Assembly (NCBI RefSeq): GCF_014284335.1 | Contig: NZ_JACOGF010000001.1 | Span: 496,001 to 560,000, forward strand | Direction: 5' to 3' | Source of the DNA: Undibacterium hunanense | GTDB taxonomy: Bacteria; Pseudomonadota; Gammaproteobacteria; Burkholderiales; Burkholderiaceae_D | Length of the DNA stretch: 64,000 nucleotides | Shown here: positions 17,533 through 26,123 of the stretch, in pieces | Layout: every line of letters begins with the position of its first letter | How positions within the stretch are numbered: the stretch's first letter is position 1 | Made by a program: the position numbers and the translations under genes | Notes under the pieces: generated by a model | Seen by the model: the letters and a program-made list of their open reading frames with translations, nothing else | What the model was told of the DNA's origin: nothing | The model's database searches: none

Positions 17533-18402
17533 TTGAAAGCTTTATCATGGATCATGGGTGCATGCGCATCCCTCGCATTGCTTGCGGGCTGTGGCGGTGG
17601 TGGCTCTTCCAGCCCAACAACGACTACCCCTACTACACCAACGTCAACTGCCGTCAGTGTCAGTAAAGTCAGTACAGACCAGTTGGTGTATCGCAAAATT
17701 ACCAATTTCACGATTACCGGACAAAATCTGGACAAGGGCATCAATGCAACCATCACTGGCTGCCTGAAGCCGACAGAACTGGCTGGCAGCAGCGCCACTC
17801 AAAAAGTCTTGTCATGCAAGATCATCGCGGCAGGTGCATTCAACATTACCATCACTGCAGCCGATGGTTCTTCCCTGTATACCGGCTCGGTCACAGTCCC
17901 ACTGGCGTTGCAACCACAAGTCACCATGGTAACCAACCTGGGTACGATGGTCATTGAACTGAATCCGGCCAAAGCCCCGATTACCGTGGACAACTTCCTC
18001 CAGTATGTGGAAAACGGTTTTTACGTGAACAAAATTTTCCACCGCGTCATCAGCAATTTCGTGATCCAGGGTGGTGGTTTTACAACTGATCTGCAACAGC
18101 CAACAACCCTGGCTGCGATCAAGCTGGAAACACCAAATGGCCTCAGCAATCTGCGCGGCACCATCGCCATGGCACGCACCAATGTGGCTGATTCTGCAAC
18201 CTCACAATTCTTTATCAACGTGGTGGACAACACCAGCCTTGACGGCCTGGTAGCTGGTAATGGATATGCCGTATTCGGCAAGGTTGTTACCGGTCTGGAT
18301 GTCATGGACAAAATCAAGGCAGTGGCAACTACCACAGTATCAGGCATGTCTGATGTACCGGTCACACCAGTGCTGATTAATTCAATGGTACAAACACAAT
18401 AA
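17533..18402 (+). CDS. Lipoprotein cyclophilin (peptidyl-prolyl isomerase with N-terminal IPT-like domain)
   Basis: The 289-residue protein starts at TTG 17533, supported by CTGGAGAA about 5 nt upstream. It has a lipoprotein signal with LLAGC, lipidated Cys20, then a Gly/Ser/Thr/Pro-rich tether (about 21-40), a beta-rich domain of roughly 80 residues resembling an Ig/IPT fold, and a complete cyclophilin domain (about 130-288) with FHRVISNFVIQGGGF and AMARTNVADSATSQFFIN. It is therefore a membrane-tethered periplasmic prolyl isomerase. It is the third cyclophilin of the window. A hairpin terminator follows. Confidence 0.9.
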   Translation: MKALSWIMGACASLALLAGCGGGGSSSPTTTTPTTPTSTAVSVSKVSTDQLVYRKITNFTITGQNLDKGINATITGCLKPTELAGSSATQKVLSCKIIAAGAFNITITAADGSSLYTGSVTVPLALQPQVTMVTNLGTMVIELNPAKAPITVDNFLQYVENGFYVNKIFHRVISNFVIQGGGFTTDLQQPTTLAAIKLETPNGLSNLRGTIAMARTNVADSATSQFFINVVDNTSLDGLVAGNGYAVFGKVVTGLDVMDKIKAVATTTVSGMSDVPVTPVLINSMVQTQ

Positions 18403-18442
18403 CATGCTATGCTGCATAGAGCAGCTCTCATGAATGTTGTAT

Positions 18443-18471
18443 AAAACAGGAGCCGTTTGTGCTCCTGTTTT
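18443..18471. terminator. Hairpin terminator after the lipoprotein cyclophilin gene
   Basis: AAAACAGGAGC (18443-18453) and GCTCCTGTTTT (18461-18471) are exact reverse complements with a 7-base loop. It ends 21 bp before the next ATG, so it can end the upstream transcript and would sit in the leader of any transcript reading into the next gene. Confidence 0.85.
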
Positions 18472-18492
18472 ACTTTTACAGACGGGGTAAAA

Positions 18493-18843
18493 ATGAAAAA
18501 ACAGTGGCAATCAATATTGCTGGCAACAGCACTGGTATTTTTGACACAGTCCGGGGCATATGCCAAGGACGATGCAAAAAAAGCATCCGCTTCTGCCTCA
18601 TCCAGCGCTTCAGCTTCGGCACCTGCCTCAGCAAAAGTAGAATTGCTGGATCTGAACAGCGCCAGCAAGAAAGAGCTGTCCAGTCTGCCCAAGATTGGCG
18701 ACGTGCGTTCTGACGCCATCATCAAGGGACGCCCCTACAAAGGCAAGGATGAACTGCTGTCGAAAAAAATCATTCCTGAAGACGTATATAACGGCATCAA
18801 GGATCTGGTCATCGCCAAACAAAAACCCGCGGCAAAGAAATAA
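18493..18843 (+). CDS. Secreted ComEA-like helix-hairpin-helix protein
   Basis: The 116-residue protein has a signal peptide (about 1-23), an Ala/Ser-rich low-complexity spacer (about 25-45), and a helix-hairpin-helix domain of the ComEA family starting LDLNSASKKELSSLPKIGDVRSDAII. ComEA-type proteins bind incoming DNA in the periplasm during natural transformation; many betaproteobacterial relatives of this short form have not been shown to do so. ATG 18493 with a GGGGTAAAA leader was chosen over an in-frame upstream start because it begins the signal peptide. No other competence gene is adjacent. Confidence 0.82.
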   Translation: MKKQWQSILLATALVFLTQSGAYAKDDAKKASASASSSASASAPASAKVELLDLNSASKKELSSLPKIGDVRSDAIIKGRPYKGKDELLSKKIIPEDVYNGIKDLVIAKQKPAAKK

Positions 18844-18965
18844 TCGCAATACCCACGCAATACCCGCCCGGCCCCGGTGGCCTACTGGTAAGCTTTTACC
18901 GATGCCGGGCAAATTAGTTTGGCTTGTTTTGATTGTGTAGTGCTTTGCAATGACAGTGAGGTTTT

Positions 18966-20213
18966 ATGTCAAGCAGGTTTTCACGCATCAGTCTGCTCGC
19001 CTGTTTTCTGGCACATGTGGCATTGGCACATGCAGCAGAAGAGGAAAAATCCTATTCCATCAGTGGCTTTGGCACTCTCGGTGTTGCGCACAGCAATACC
19101 AGAGATGTTGATATCGTCCGCGACCTGACCCAACCATACGGCGTCGGTTATACACGTCAGACAGACTTCGGCCTTGATTCCAATCTCGGCCTGCAAATCA
19201 ATTACCGCGCCAATGAAAATTTTGATACGGCCCTGCAATTTGTCAGCCACCGTTCTTCCGAAGGCTATCAGCCGCAATTGACCTGGGCATACGGACGTTA
19301 CCTGCCCAATGACACGGTCCAGCTACGCGCAGGACGCCTGGGTTTTGATGTCTACATGCTGGCCGATTCACGCAATGTCGCGTATTCCTACCAATGGGTG
19401 CGCCCACCCATCGATTTCTTTGGCGGCCTGATCATTTCGTATTTCGACGGTGCCGACCTGGTCATCTCAAAACCTGTGGGTGCAGGTATCGTCCGTGCCA
19501 AGTTTTTTACCGGTCTGGCAAGAGAAAAAACATCTACCGGCAATATGGATGATTACCTTTCCCTGAATGGCTCACGCCTGGCCGGTGGCTACATAGAATA
19601 CCAATCACAAAACTGGCTGTATCGCGCAGGTTATTCAGAATTAAAATTCAAAAATGAATTCCCGCCCTTGCAAGGCTTGCTGGACGGCTTTCGCTCACCG
19701 GCATTGAATGCCCTGTTTCCCTACGCTGCGGGCCTGGGCAATGCGCTGTCCATGGAAAATAAAAGATTCAAATACCTGTCAGCCGGCATTGCTTACGACG
19801 ACGGCCCACTACAGGCACAATTGATGGTGAATCGGCTGAGTTCAGAATCCTTATTGTTTCCGGCCAACCGCGCTGCCTACCTGACACTGGGTTATCGCAT
19901 CGACCACTGGACACCGTACATGACGGTGTCAGCTGCGAGGCCAGAAAATCGCAAAATACCAGCCAGCCTGCCGACCGGCGTCAGCCCCGGCATAGACATG
20001 CTGGTCGCGGGATTTAATCAGTCCATCAACAACCAGTTCAATCACCAGACGACCCTGTCCCTGGGTGTGCGGTATGACCTGACAGAAAAGTCCAACCTGA
20101 AACTGCAATTCGACCAGATACAGGCAGACGAGCTGTTTTTAGTGCGCAATAACCAGCCGGGATGGAATGGCAAAGCCAGACTGTTCAGCCTCGCCTTCAA
20201 TTTTATTTTTTAG
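18966..20213 (+). CDS. Outer-membrane porin-like beta-barrel protein
   Basis: The 415-residue protein has a signal peptide (cleavage after AHAA, about residue 24) and alternating beta-strand sequence throughout, ending in the terminal Phe motif NFIF typical of outer-membrane barrels. It begins with YSISGFGTLGVAHS, a pattern seen in porin-like proteins associated with signalling operons. It is not a classical trimeric Omp32-type porin by eye. It is followed 9 bp later by a small periplasmic binding-like protein and then a sensor diguanylate cyclase, so the three probably form one operon. Ligand unknown. Confidence 0.8.
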   Translation: MSSRFSRISLLACFLAHVALAHAAEEEKSYSISGFGTLGVAHSNTRDVDIVRDLTQPYGVGYTRQTDFGLDSNLGLQINYRANENFDTALQFVSHRSSEGYQPQLTWAYGRYLPNDTVQLRAGRLGFDVYMLADSRNVAYSYQWVRPPIDFFGGLIISYFDGADLVISKPVGAGIVRAKFFTGLAREKTSTGNMDDYLSLNGSRLAGGYIEYQSQNWLYRAGYSELKFKNEFPPLQGLLDGFRSPALNALFPYAAGLGNALSMENKRFKYLSAGIAYDDGPLQAQLMVNRLSSESLLFPANRAAYLTLGYRIDHWTPYMTVSAARPENRKIPASLPTGVSPGIDMLVAGFNQSINNQFNHQTTLSLGVRYDLTEKSNLKLQFDQIQADELFLVRNNQPGWNGKARLFSLAFNFIF

Positions 20214-20222
20214 AGACGAGTG

Positions 20223-20657
20223 ATGAAAATATTCCACTACCTGACTGTCTGCCTTGTGCTGGCGATCTGGCACGGGAATGCCATTGCCGATCTGGTCGTG
20301 ATTGCCAATCCACAAAGCGGAATAGAAAAACTGAGCAAAGATGAAGTCATCAATCTGTACATGGGCAGAAACCGCAAACTGGCATCCGGCATCAATGCCT
20401 TGCCAGTGGATTTGGCAACATCGAATGTAGAAAAAGCCAGGTTTTACTCCATGCTGGTCAACAAGAATTTACCTGAAATTAATTCCTATTGGGCCAGACT
20501 GATGTTTTCCGGACAGGGTACACCGCCACATCAGGCCGATACGTCAGATGAAGTCATGGATATAGTCAGCAGCAACAAGGGAGCCATAGGCTATATAGAA
20601 AGAAAAAAACTCGATAAACGGGTGAAGCTGATTTATGACCCCAACATAAATAATTGA
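20223..20657 (+). CDS. Small periplasmic PstS-like substrate-binding protein
   Basis: The 144-residue protein has a signal peptide (to about residue 23, NAIA-D) and the sequence VVIANPQSGIEKLSKDEVINLYMGRNRKL, the start of PBP-like (phosphate-binding-like) half domains. It later has GAIGYIE, also typical of that family. It is about half the length of a true PstS, so it may be a single-lobe ligand binder. No ABC permease or ATPase is linked; instead it lies between an outer-membrane barrel and a diguanylate cyclase, suggesting it reports a ligand to the cyclase. The ATG at 20223 is preceded by GAGACGAG. Confidence 0.8.
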   Translation: MKIFHYLTVCLVLAIWHGNAIADLVVIANPQSGIEKLSKDEVINLYMGRNRKLASGINALPVDLATSNVEKARFYSMLVNKNLPEINSYWARLMFSGQGTPPHQADTSDEVMDIVSSNKGAIGYIERKKLDKRVKLIYDPNINN

Positions 20658-20664
20658 CACAGGC

Positions 20665-22311
20665 ATGTTCAGATTGCTACGCACCAGTATCGTCTACCGC
20701 AGCGCCTTCATTGTGCTGGGTATAGCACTGCTCGTGGGTAGTTTCTTTGCCCTGTTCAGCTATCAGTTTTCAGCACAATCCGAACAGGAACAAGCCAATC
20801 AGCGCATGAAAGGATCGCTGAGCACAGTTGAAAGCACTGCCAGTATCGCCTGCTTTTTGCTGGACCAGAATCTGGCTTCAGAACTGGCGCGAGGCTTGCT
20901 GAAGAATGGTGACATCAGTCGCGTACTGATTTTTTCTGACGACAAGATCCTGGCCGAGGCATCCAGGCAGCCGGCACAAAATCAGGCCAATGCCTCACTC
21001 ACGATACTGCCCGACATCAAGACCCCCAATCAACTGGAGCAGGAAATATTCTCCCCCTTCAATGCCAAAGAAAAAGTCTGCAATATCAGGCTTGATCCAA
21101 ATATGGATTTCATTCGCGAACAAAGTTCGTCGAAGGCTCGTTTCATTGTTTATTTATTGCTGGTGCAAGCCCTGGTCATGGCATCTGCAGTTGTGTATGT
21201 CGTACTGACCATGATCACCCGCCCCATCAAAAACATCTCTGACAGACTGCATACCCTGTCGCCTGAATCCGGTGACAAACTGAGCCTGCCAGACGGCAAT
21301 GAAAAAGACGAAATCGGGCAACTGGTGCGTGATGTCAACATGCTCATCGCCAACCTGCTGAAAACACTGAATGAAGAGAGATCCCTGCGTATACGGCATT
21401 CCATAGGCGAAAAGAAATTCCAGACAATTTTTGAAAATGCAGAAACCGGCATTTTCCAACTGAATTTTTCTGCTGAATTATTATCTTACAACCCGGCCTT
21501 CCTGCGCATGTTCAACCTGACAGATGCACATCAGCGCGGCAATCTGTCCCATGTGCTAACCCTGATGCTGGAGGGCCAGGAACTACGCCTGCACCTGATG
21601 ATAGATGCTGCCATCAATGAGAGCAAAGTCATGTCTGATGATTTTTATATACAACTTGGCAGCAGCTCACAAAAGAAATGGATCAACCTGGTCATCAGCC
21701 CTGCCGAGGATGGCATATTGCAGGGTCTGGCGAATGATATTACTGAACGCAAGCTGAAAGAAGAAAACGCCAATCAGCTTGCCGTCACCGACCACCTGAC
21801 AGGGGTTAACAATCGACTAGGATTTGAAAAAGAAATCGCCCGCCTTTCCACGGAACATGCAAACGCTCATGCACAAGGTTTCTTCCTGCTCATGATCGAT
21901 CTGGATAAATTCAAGCAGGTGAATGATACCCACGGGCACACCATCGGTGATCAGGTGTTATGCCATTTCGCCCATATCGTCACCAGTACGGTCAGAAAAT
22001 CCGACTTTGTTGCCAGGCTGGGTGGCGACGAATTCATCATCCTGCTGCAAAACCTGACGCAACAGAGCAAGGCAGAAGAAATCGCGCAAAAAATCATTCA
22101 CCAGACCAGTCAGGACATCGTGATTACTGATGGTGTCTCGGTACAGATAGGTGCCAGCATAGGCATCAGCTATACCGGCCCGCATGCATTTGACCCAAAT
22201 GATTTATTGCGCCGTGCCGATACCGCCATGTATGACGTCAAACGCAGTGGCCGCAATGCCTATCGCGTAGTGAGCCTGGATGGAATTGATACCACCAGAC
22301 ATATTATTTAA
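20665..22311 (+). CDS. Membrane sensor diguanylate cyclase (periplasmic sensor, HAMP, PAS, GGDEF)
   Basis: The 548-residue protein has a transmembrane helix (about 11-33), a periplasmic sensor of about 130 residues, a second helix (about 165-188), a HAMP-like linker (about 190-240), a PAS domain (about 255-360) and a GGDEF domain (about 375-540). The active-site motif GGDEF is at 453-457 and the inhibitory I-site RKSD at 444-447, five residues upstream, so it should be an active, product-inhibited cyclic di-GMP synthase. It starts 7 bp after the binding-protein gene. Its last 8 bp overlap the convergent questin-oxidase-like gene. Confidence 0.93.
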   Translation: MFRLLRTSIVYRSAFIVLGIALLVGSFFALFSYQFSAQSEQEQANQRMKGSLSTVESTASIACFLLDQNLASELARGLLKNGDISRVLIFSDDKILAEASRQPAQNQANASLTILPDIKTPNQLEQEIFSPFNAKEKVCNIRLDPNMDFIREQSSSKARFIVYLLLVQALVMASAVVYVVLTMITRPIKNISDRLHTLSPESGDKLSLPDGNEKDEIGQLVRDVNMLIANLLKTLNEERSLRIRHSIGEKKFQTIFENAETGIFQLNFSAELLSYNPAFLRMFNLTDAHQRGNLSHVLTLMLEGQELRLHLMIDAAINESKVMSDDFYIQLGSSSQKKWINLVISPAEDGILQGLANDITERKLKEENANQLAVTDHLTGVNNRLGFEKEIARLSTEHANAHAQGFFLLMIDLDKFKQVNDTHGHTIGDQVLCHFAHIVTSTVRKSDFVARLGGDEFIILLQNLTQQSKAEEIAQKIIHQTSQDIVITDGVSVQIGASIGISYTGPHAFDPNDLLRRADTAMYDVKRSGRNAYRVVSLDGIDTTRHII

Positions 22312-23371
22312 TGTCCAGCATGCGCATGGCCGCAGCCTGATACAAAGAATGAAAAGGGTGAGCATGCAAACCATATTCACGGGAACAGGTATAGGTAAAT
22401 TTGATGGCATGATCATCATTGTTCAAAATCGCCTGATTGAACAAGTAGTCCCATGACTGCGCCCTGAAGTTGGCCTGTTTCAGATTATCCAGACATTCCT
22501 GTTCCGGGAGTAGTGCAGGTGCGCCGACTGAAGCATAAGCCACACACAGCGCCAGCCATGCATCGCTACATAAAGCCTGCCTGCGCAAAGGGTGCAGACA
22601 AGGAATCAACTGCCTGATCGCATGCACACCGGTCACCATATGCAAAATCGTAAAATCGCCGGTTTGCCAGTAGGCAGCGATTGCCCAGCGCGCCAGTTCA
22701 TCCAGCAGTTGCGAAGTAACAGGCATGGCAGGCAACACCTGTATAAACCGGCGATCCCTAATGACGGCTGCCATCTTTTCGGTAATCATGCGTCCTTCAA
22801 ATTTCTTGCCGCCCATGCCATCGGCAATCTGTCTGAAACCATCTGCAACGGAGCTTGCTGGCAAGCGATCAGATATTGCGGGCATTGCAGACGTTGCAAA
22901 CATTGGTATGTCAATGGCGAAATTAGCGACCACCAATGCCGCCAACCCGGCAGCAATTTCAGCATCATGCCCGGACTGCAGACCATATGACAGACGTATC
23001 AGCGCATGAAATGCCGAAGTCGCCGGCGCTACCGGGATAGTCGCAAGCACCTCCCGCACGACCTCGCTACTGCCACGCTGTGCAATTCTGTGCTGAAAAC
23101 AGTCTTGCAAAGCCGCAAACATGGGGCGTTTTCCCAGACAGGATGCGAAATCGGCATAGTCAACTTCATGCGGCGACACCTCCGCAGGCAGCGAATAATG
23201 CGTGTGCCAATGCTCAAAAAATTCCTCCAGCCGTTCCGCACTGGCACCCATGGCAGCCAATGCCGTCAGGGCCATAGGGCAATGATTGGTAGTTCCCCGC
23301 CCGCCCAGGGCAAATTGACGGTTTTCATCAAGAAGGTGGCGCAGTACAGGATAGGTCGCTAAAGTTTTCAT
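22304..23371 (-). CDS. Questin-oxidase-like protein
   Basis: The 355-residue protein resembles the questin oxidase-like family: an N-terminal GTTNHCPMALTALAAMGAS, then an alpha-helical body with scattered His residues (HWHTHYSLP). Fungal questin oxidase opens the anthraquinone ring of questin in a Baeyer-Villiger-like reaction; bacterial members are mostly uncharacterised. It has no signal peptide. It is divergent from soxR, and the intervening promoter with a 19-bp spacer and central dyad points toward this gene, so SoxR is its probable activator. The inference is a cytoplasmic oxygenase acting on redox-cycling quinones. Family assignment is from motif memory. Confidence 0.75.
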   Translation of the reverse strand: MKTLATYPVLRHLLDENRQFALGGRGTTNHCPMALTALAAMGASAERLEEFFEHWHTHYSLPAEVSPHEVDYADFASCLGKRPMFAALQDCFQHRIAQRGSSEVVREVLATIPVAPATSAFHALIRLSYGLQSGHDAEIAAGLAALVVANFAIDIPMFATSAMPAISDRLPASSVADGFRQIADGMGGKKFEGRMITEKMAAVIRDRRFIQVLPAMPVTSQLLDELARWAIAAYWQTGDFTILHMVTGVHAIRQLIPCLHPLRRQALCSDAWLALCVAYASVGAPALLPEQECLDNLKQANFRAQSWDYLFNQAILNNDDHAIKFTYTCSREYGLHAHPFHSLYQAAAMRMLDIK

Positions 23372-23403
23372 ACATAGTCACCATAAAATGATTGTGTGAA
23401 AAC

Positions 23404-23434
23404 AGTATGCAAGTTAAAGTAAACTTTAAGTCAA
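23404..23434 (-). promoter_or_regulatory. SoxR/MerR-type promoter driving the questin-oxidase-like gene
   Basis: On the minus strand, -35 TTGACT (23434-23429) and -10 CATACT (23409-23404) are separated by exactly 19 bp. In the spacer, TTAAAGT (23414-23420) and ACTTTAA (23423-23429) form a perfect 7-bp-arm dyad. The long 19-bp spacer with a central dyad is the hallmark of MerR-family activated promoters, and the adjacent regulator is SoxR. The promoter reads toward 23371; soxR itself may be autoregulated from the same site. Confidence 0.88.
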
Positions 23435-23454
23435 GGAATTTCTTCTAGAGAAAA

Positions 23455-23934
23455 ATGACTACCAAGGCAAATAACAATCTGATCAGCATAGGTGAGTTGG
23501 CGATACGCTCCGGCATGGCTGCCAGCGCCTTGCGCTTTTACGAATCGCGCGGCCTGATCAACAGCGTGCGCAGCGGCAGTCAGCGCCGTCACTTCGCCCG
23601 GGAAGTACTGCGTCGTGTCGCCTTTATCAAGGCAGCGCAAACAGCCGGTCTGACACTGGAGGAAATAGAAAGCACCCTCGCCAGCCTGCCGGATCAAAGA
23701 ACACCGACCAAACAGGATTGGGAAAAGCTCTCACGTTCATGGCAGGGCTTGATACAGAAGCGCATAGATGACCTGACCGCCTTGCGCGATCAGTTGACAT
23801 CCTGCATAGGCTGCGGCTGCCTGTCACTGAAATCCTGCGCGCTGTACAATCCTGAAGACATCGCAAAAACCAGAGGTAATGGCGCCCGGTATCTGCTGGG
23901 AGACAAACCGGGCAAGCAGCAAAATTCGAAATAA
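23455..23934 (+). CDS. soxR: Redox-sensitive transcriptional activator SoxR
   Basis: The 159-residue MerR-family activator has an N-terminal winged HTH (about 10-80, ISIGELAIRSG ... ALRFYESRGLI), a dimerisation helix, and the [2Fe-2S] cluster cysteines Cys117, Cys120, Cys122 and Cys128 in CIGCGCLSLKSC, the diagnostic SoxR spacing. Oxidation of the cluster by redox-cycling compounds activates target promoters. No soxS is present, as usual outside enterics. The gene is divergent from the questin-oxidase-like gene with an operator between them, and it ends 10 bp from the convergent rmuC. Confidence 0.96.
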   Translation: MTTKANNNLISIGELAIRSGMAASALRFYESRGLINSVRSGSQRRHFAREVLRRVAFIKAAQTAGLTLEEIESTLASLPDQRTPTKQDWEKLSRSWQGLIQKRIDDLTALRDQLTSCIGCGCLSLKSCALYNPEDIAKTRGNGARYLLGDKPGKQQNSK

Positions 23935-23944
23935 ATTCCGGCTT

Positions 23945-25633
23945 TTACTCCGTATCAGCGTCCGCCATATCCGTACTGGTACCCAGCAGGCTTTGCGCAG
24001 TATCGGACGGCAAGGCTTCCACACTTTTCAATTTACGTGTCATCTGGCGGGTTCTGACTTCTGCCTGATCGATGTTCCTGGCAGCTTTTTCCAATGCCAT
24101 CTTGGTCGCGGTCAATACATCTGCAAATTTGCCGAATTCTGTTTTGACTGCCCCCAGCACTTGCCAGACTTCAGATGAGCGTTGTTCCAGCACCAGACTG
24201 CGGAAGCCCATTTGCAGGCTGTTCAACAGGGCCGACAAGGTTGACGGTCCGGAAATCGATACGCGACAGGTACGCTGCAAATCATCTGCCAGCCCTGGCC
24301 GACGCATGACTTCGGCGTACAGGCCTTCGGTAGGCAAGAACAGGATGGCAAAATCTGTCGTCAACGGTGGTGACAGATATTTTTCAGCAATCGTTTTGGC
24401 TTCGCTGCGTATGGCACGTTCCAGTTCTTTGCCAAACTGGGCTACCCCTTCTGCATCTGCCCGTTCAGCAGCATCCAGCAGACGCTCATACTGTTCTTTG
24501 GGGAACTTGGCATCAATCGGTAACCATACCGGTGCCTTGTTATCTTCTTTGCCGGGCAGCTTGATGGCGAACTCCACCCTCTCCCCTGTGCCAGGCACGG
24601 TTTCCACATTTTTTGCATACTGGTCTGGCGTCAGCATCTGTTCCAGCACCATTTCAAGTTGCACTTCACCCCAGGTGCCGCGGGTTTTGACATTCGTCAG
24701 TACCCGCTTGAGGTCACCGACACCGATAGCCAGTTGCTGCATCTCACCTAGGCCCTGATGTACCTTGTCCAGGCGATCAGATACCAGTTTGAATGATTCG
24801 CCCAGACGTTGCTCCAGTGTTGCGTGCAATTTTTCATCCACAGTCTTGCGCATCTCTTCGAGCTTGCCTGCATTGTCTGCCTGCAGTTGCTGTATCTTTT
24901 GTTCCAGCGTGGTACGGATTTCGTTCAGGCGTTGCGCATTGGATTCCGTCAGGCTTAACAAAGCCTGATTCAGACTATCACCAAAGCGTTTCAGGCTTTG
25001 CGCCTGCTCTTCCCGTCCAGCCTGTCCCTGCAAGGTGAAAGCCTGACGTATCTGTTCCAACTGTAGTGCATTGGTCTCGTTAAGCTTTACCAATTGCTGA
25101 GAAAATGCATCGACCTGCGTCTGTAAAGTCGCCCGCACTTCATTCATGCGATTGGCGTTAGATTCTGTCAGACTAAGTAGAGACTGATTCAGGACGTCAC
25201 CAAAATGCTTCAGCCCTTTTGCCTGTTCTTCACGCGCCACCTGCCCCTGCAGGGTGAAGGTCTGGCGTATCTGTTCCAGTTGCTGGGCATTGGTGTCGTT
25301 AAGCTTGACCAGTTGCTGAGAAAACGCATCAATCTGGGCATTCTGAAAAGTCGCCACACTGGTCAACTGTGCAGCCAAAGCCTGCTGCAACTGAGTGAAG
25401 TTGCTACCCAGTTCCTGACGGCTGGTCTGTGCAGTCAGTTGCATCTGCTCACGCAGGGAACGCTCACTGCGCTCTTGCGTCAACTGTGCCTGCTGCTGCG
25501 TTTGCAGCAACTGGTCAAGGATGGTTTTCAGGTCAGCGGCATCACTGCCAGCTTTGCTGCGCATCAACACCAGGATAACCAGTACCATCAACACCAGCAG
25601 TGCGAGGAGAATAACGGTTTCAAACATGCTCAT
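23945..25633 (-). CDS. rmuC: DNA recombination protein RmuC
   Basis: The 562-residue protein has an N-terminal membrane helix (about 5-24), a long coiled coil (about 35-300) and the RmuC nuclease-like core (about 300-510) with GTWGEVQLE, PIDAKFP and FLPTEGLYAEV. RmuC limits inversion at short inverted repeats and has been linked to defence against mobile elements. Residues 101-173 and 174-246 are a tandem duplication within the coiled coil, making this protein longer in that region than the E. coli version. It is convergent with soxR and is upstream of a truncated hemoglobin gene on the same strand order. Confidence 0.94.
   Translation of the reverse strand: MSMFETVILLALLVLMVLVILVLMRSKAGSDAADLKTILDQLLQTQQQAQLTQERSERSLREQMQLTAQTSRQELGSNFTQLQQALAAQLTSVATFQNAQIDAFSQQLVKLNDTNAQQLEQIRQTFTLQGQVAREEQAKGLKHFGDVLNQSLLSLTESNANRMNEVRATLQTQVDAFSQQLVKLNETNALQLEQIRQAFTLQGQAGREEQAQSLKRFGDSLNQALLSLTESNAQRLNEIRTTLEQKIQQLQADNAGKLEEMRKTVDEKLHATLEQRLGESFKLVSDRLDKVHQGLGEMQQLAIGVGDLKRVLTNVKTRGTWGEVQLEMVLEQMLTPDQYAKNVETVPGTGERVEFAIKLPGKEDNKAPVWLPIDAKFPKEQYERLLDAAERADAEGVAQFGKELERAIRSEAKTIAEKYLSPPLTTDFAILFLPTEGLYAEVMRRPGLADDLQRTCRVSISGPSTLSALLNSLQMGFRSLVLEQRSSEVWQVLGAVKTEFGKFADVLTATKMALEKAARNIDQAEVRTRQMTRKLKSVEALPSDTAQSLLGTSTDMADADTE
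24896..25333 (-). repeat. 219-bp in-frame tandem duplication inside rmuC
   Basis: Two copies of a 73-codon unit occupy 25333-25115 and 25114-24896. The encoded units begin IDAFSQQLVKLN and VDAFSQQLVKLN and end SLTESNANRMNE and SLTESNAQRLNE; about three quarters of positions agree. The unit extends the coiled coil without a frame change. Confidence 0.9.
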
Positions 25634-25675
25634 AAAGATTTTCGCGCCAGGGAAAAGATAGTAAAGATGAAATGG

Positions 25676-26089
25676 CTAGCCTGGATGATTTCGCATCCAG
25701 TCTGCGGTCTGGTAAAACGACTGCATCAAATGCAGTTTCAAGTCTTCGGCCACACCCTGATCTTCCATGGCCCAGGCCATGCAACGCAACCACTGATCGC
25801 GTTCACTGCTGGCAATCGCATACGGTAAATGACGGGCACGCAGACGCGGATGACCAAACTGTTCAATATACAGATTGGGGCCACCCATCCATCCCGACAA
25901 AAACCAATACAGCTTATCGCGTGAACCATTCATCGGTGAAGGATGCAGAGCCCGTATGCCAGCAAATTCTGGCTCCAGTTCCATCAAGTCATAAAAACGG
26001 TCAACCAGTGCCCGCAGCTTATCGGCCCCGCCGATCAATTCATATAAATTGACCTGTGCTTCTTCATTATTTTCAGTATAAGTACTCAT
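25676..26089 (-). CDS. Group II truncated hemoglobin
   Basis: The 137-residue protein has the 2/2 globin pattern of group II (TrHbO) proteins: YELIGGADKLRALVDRFYDLM at the N terminus with the helix-B Phe-Tyr, LSGWMGGPNLY, then the proximal His region FGHPRLRARHLPYAI, and the Trp-rich C-terminal helix RDQWLRCMAWAM. Such globins bind O2 or NO and are tied to stress protection. ATG 26089 is preceded by AGGAAGTG and gives the normal length; a longer frame upstream runs into the GST gene and is rejected. It is probably co-transcribed with that GST gene, 34 bp upstream. Confidence 0.93.
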   Translation of the reverse strand: MSTYTENNEEAQVNLYELIGGADKLRALVDRFYDLMELEPEFAGIRALHPSPMNGSRDKLYWFLSGWMGGPNLYIEQFGHPRLRARHLPYAIASSERDQWLRCMAWAMEDQGVAEDLKLHLMQSFYQTADWMRNHPG

Positions 26090-26123
26090 TAACACTTCCT
26101 GCCATTCCTGCGATTCCTGCCAA

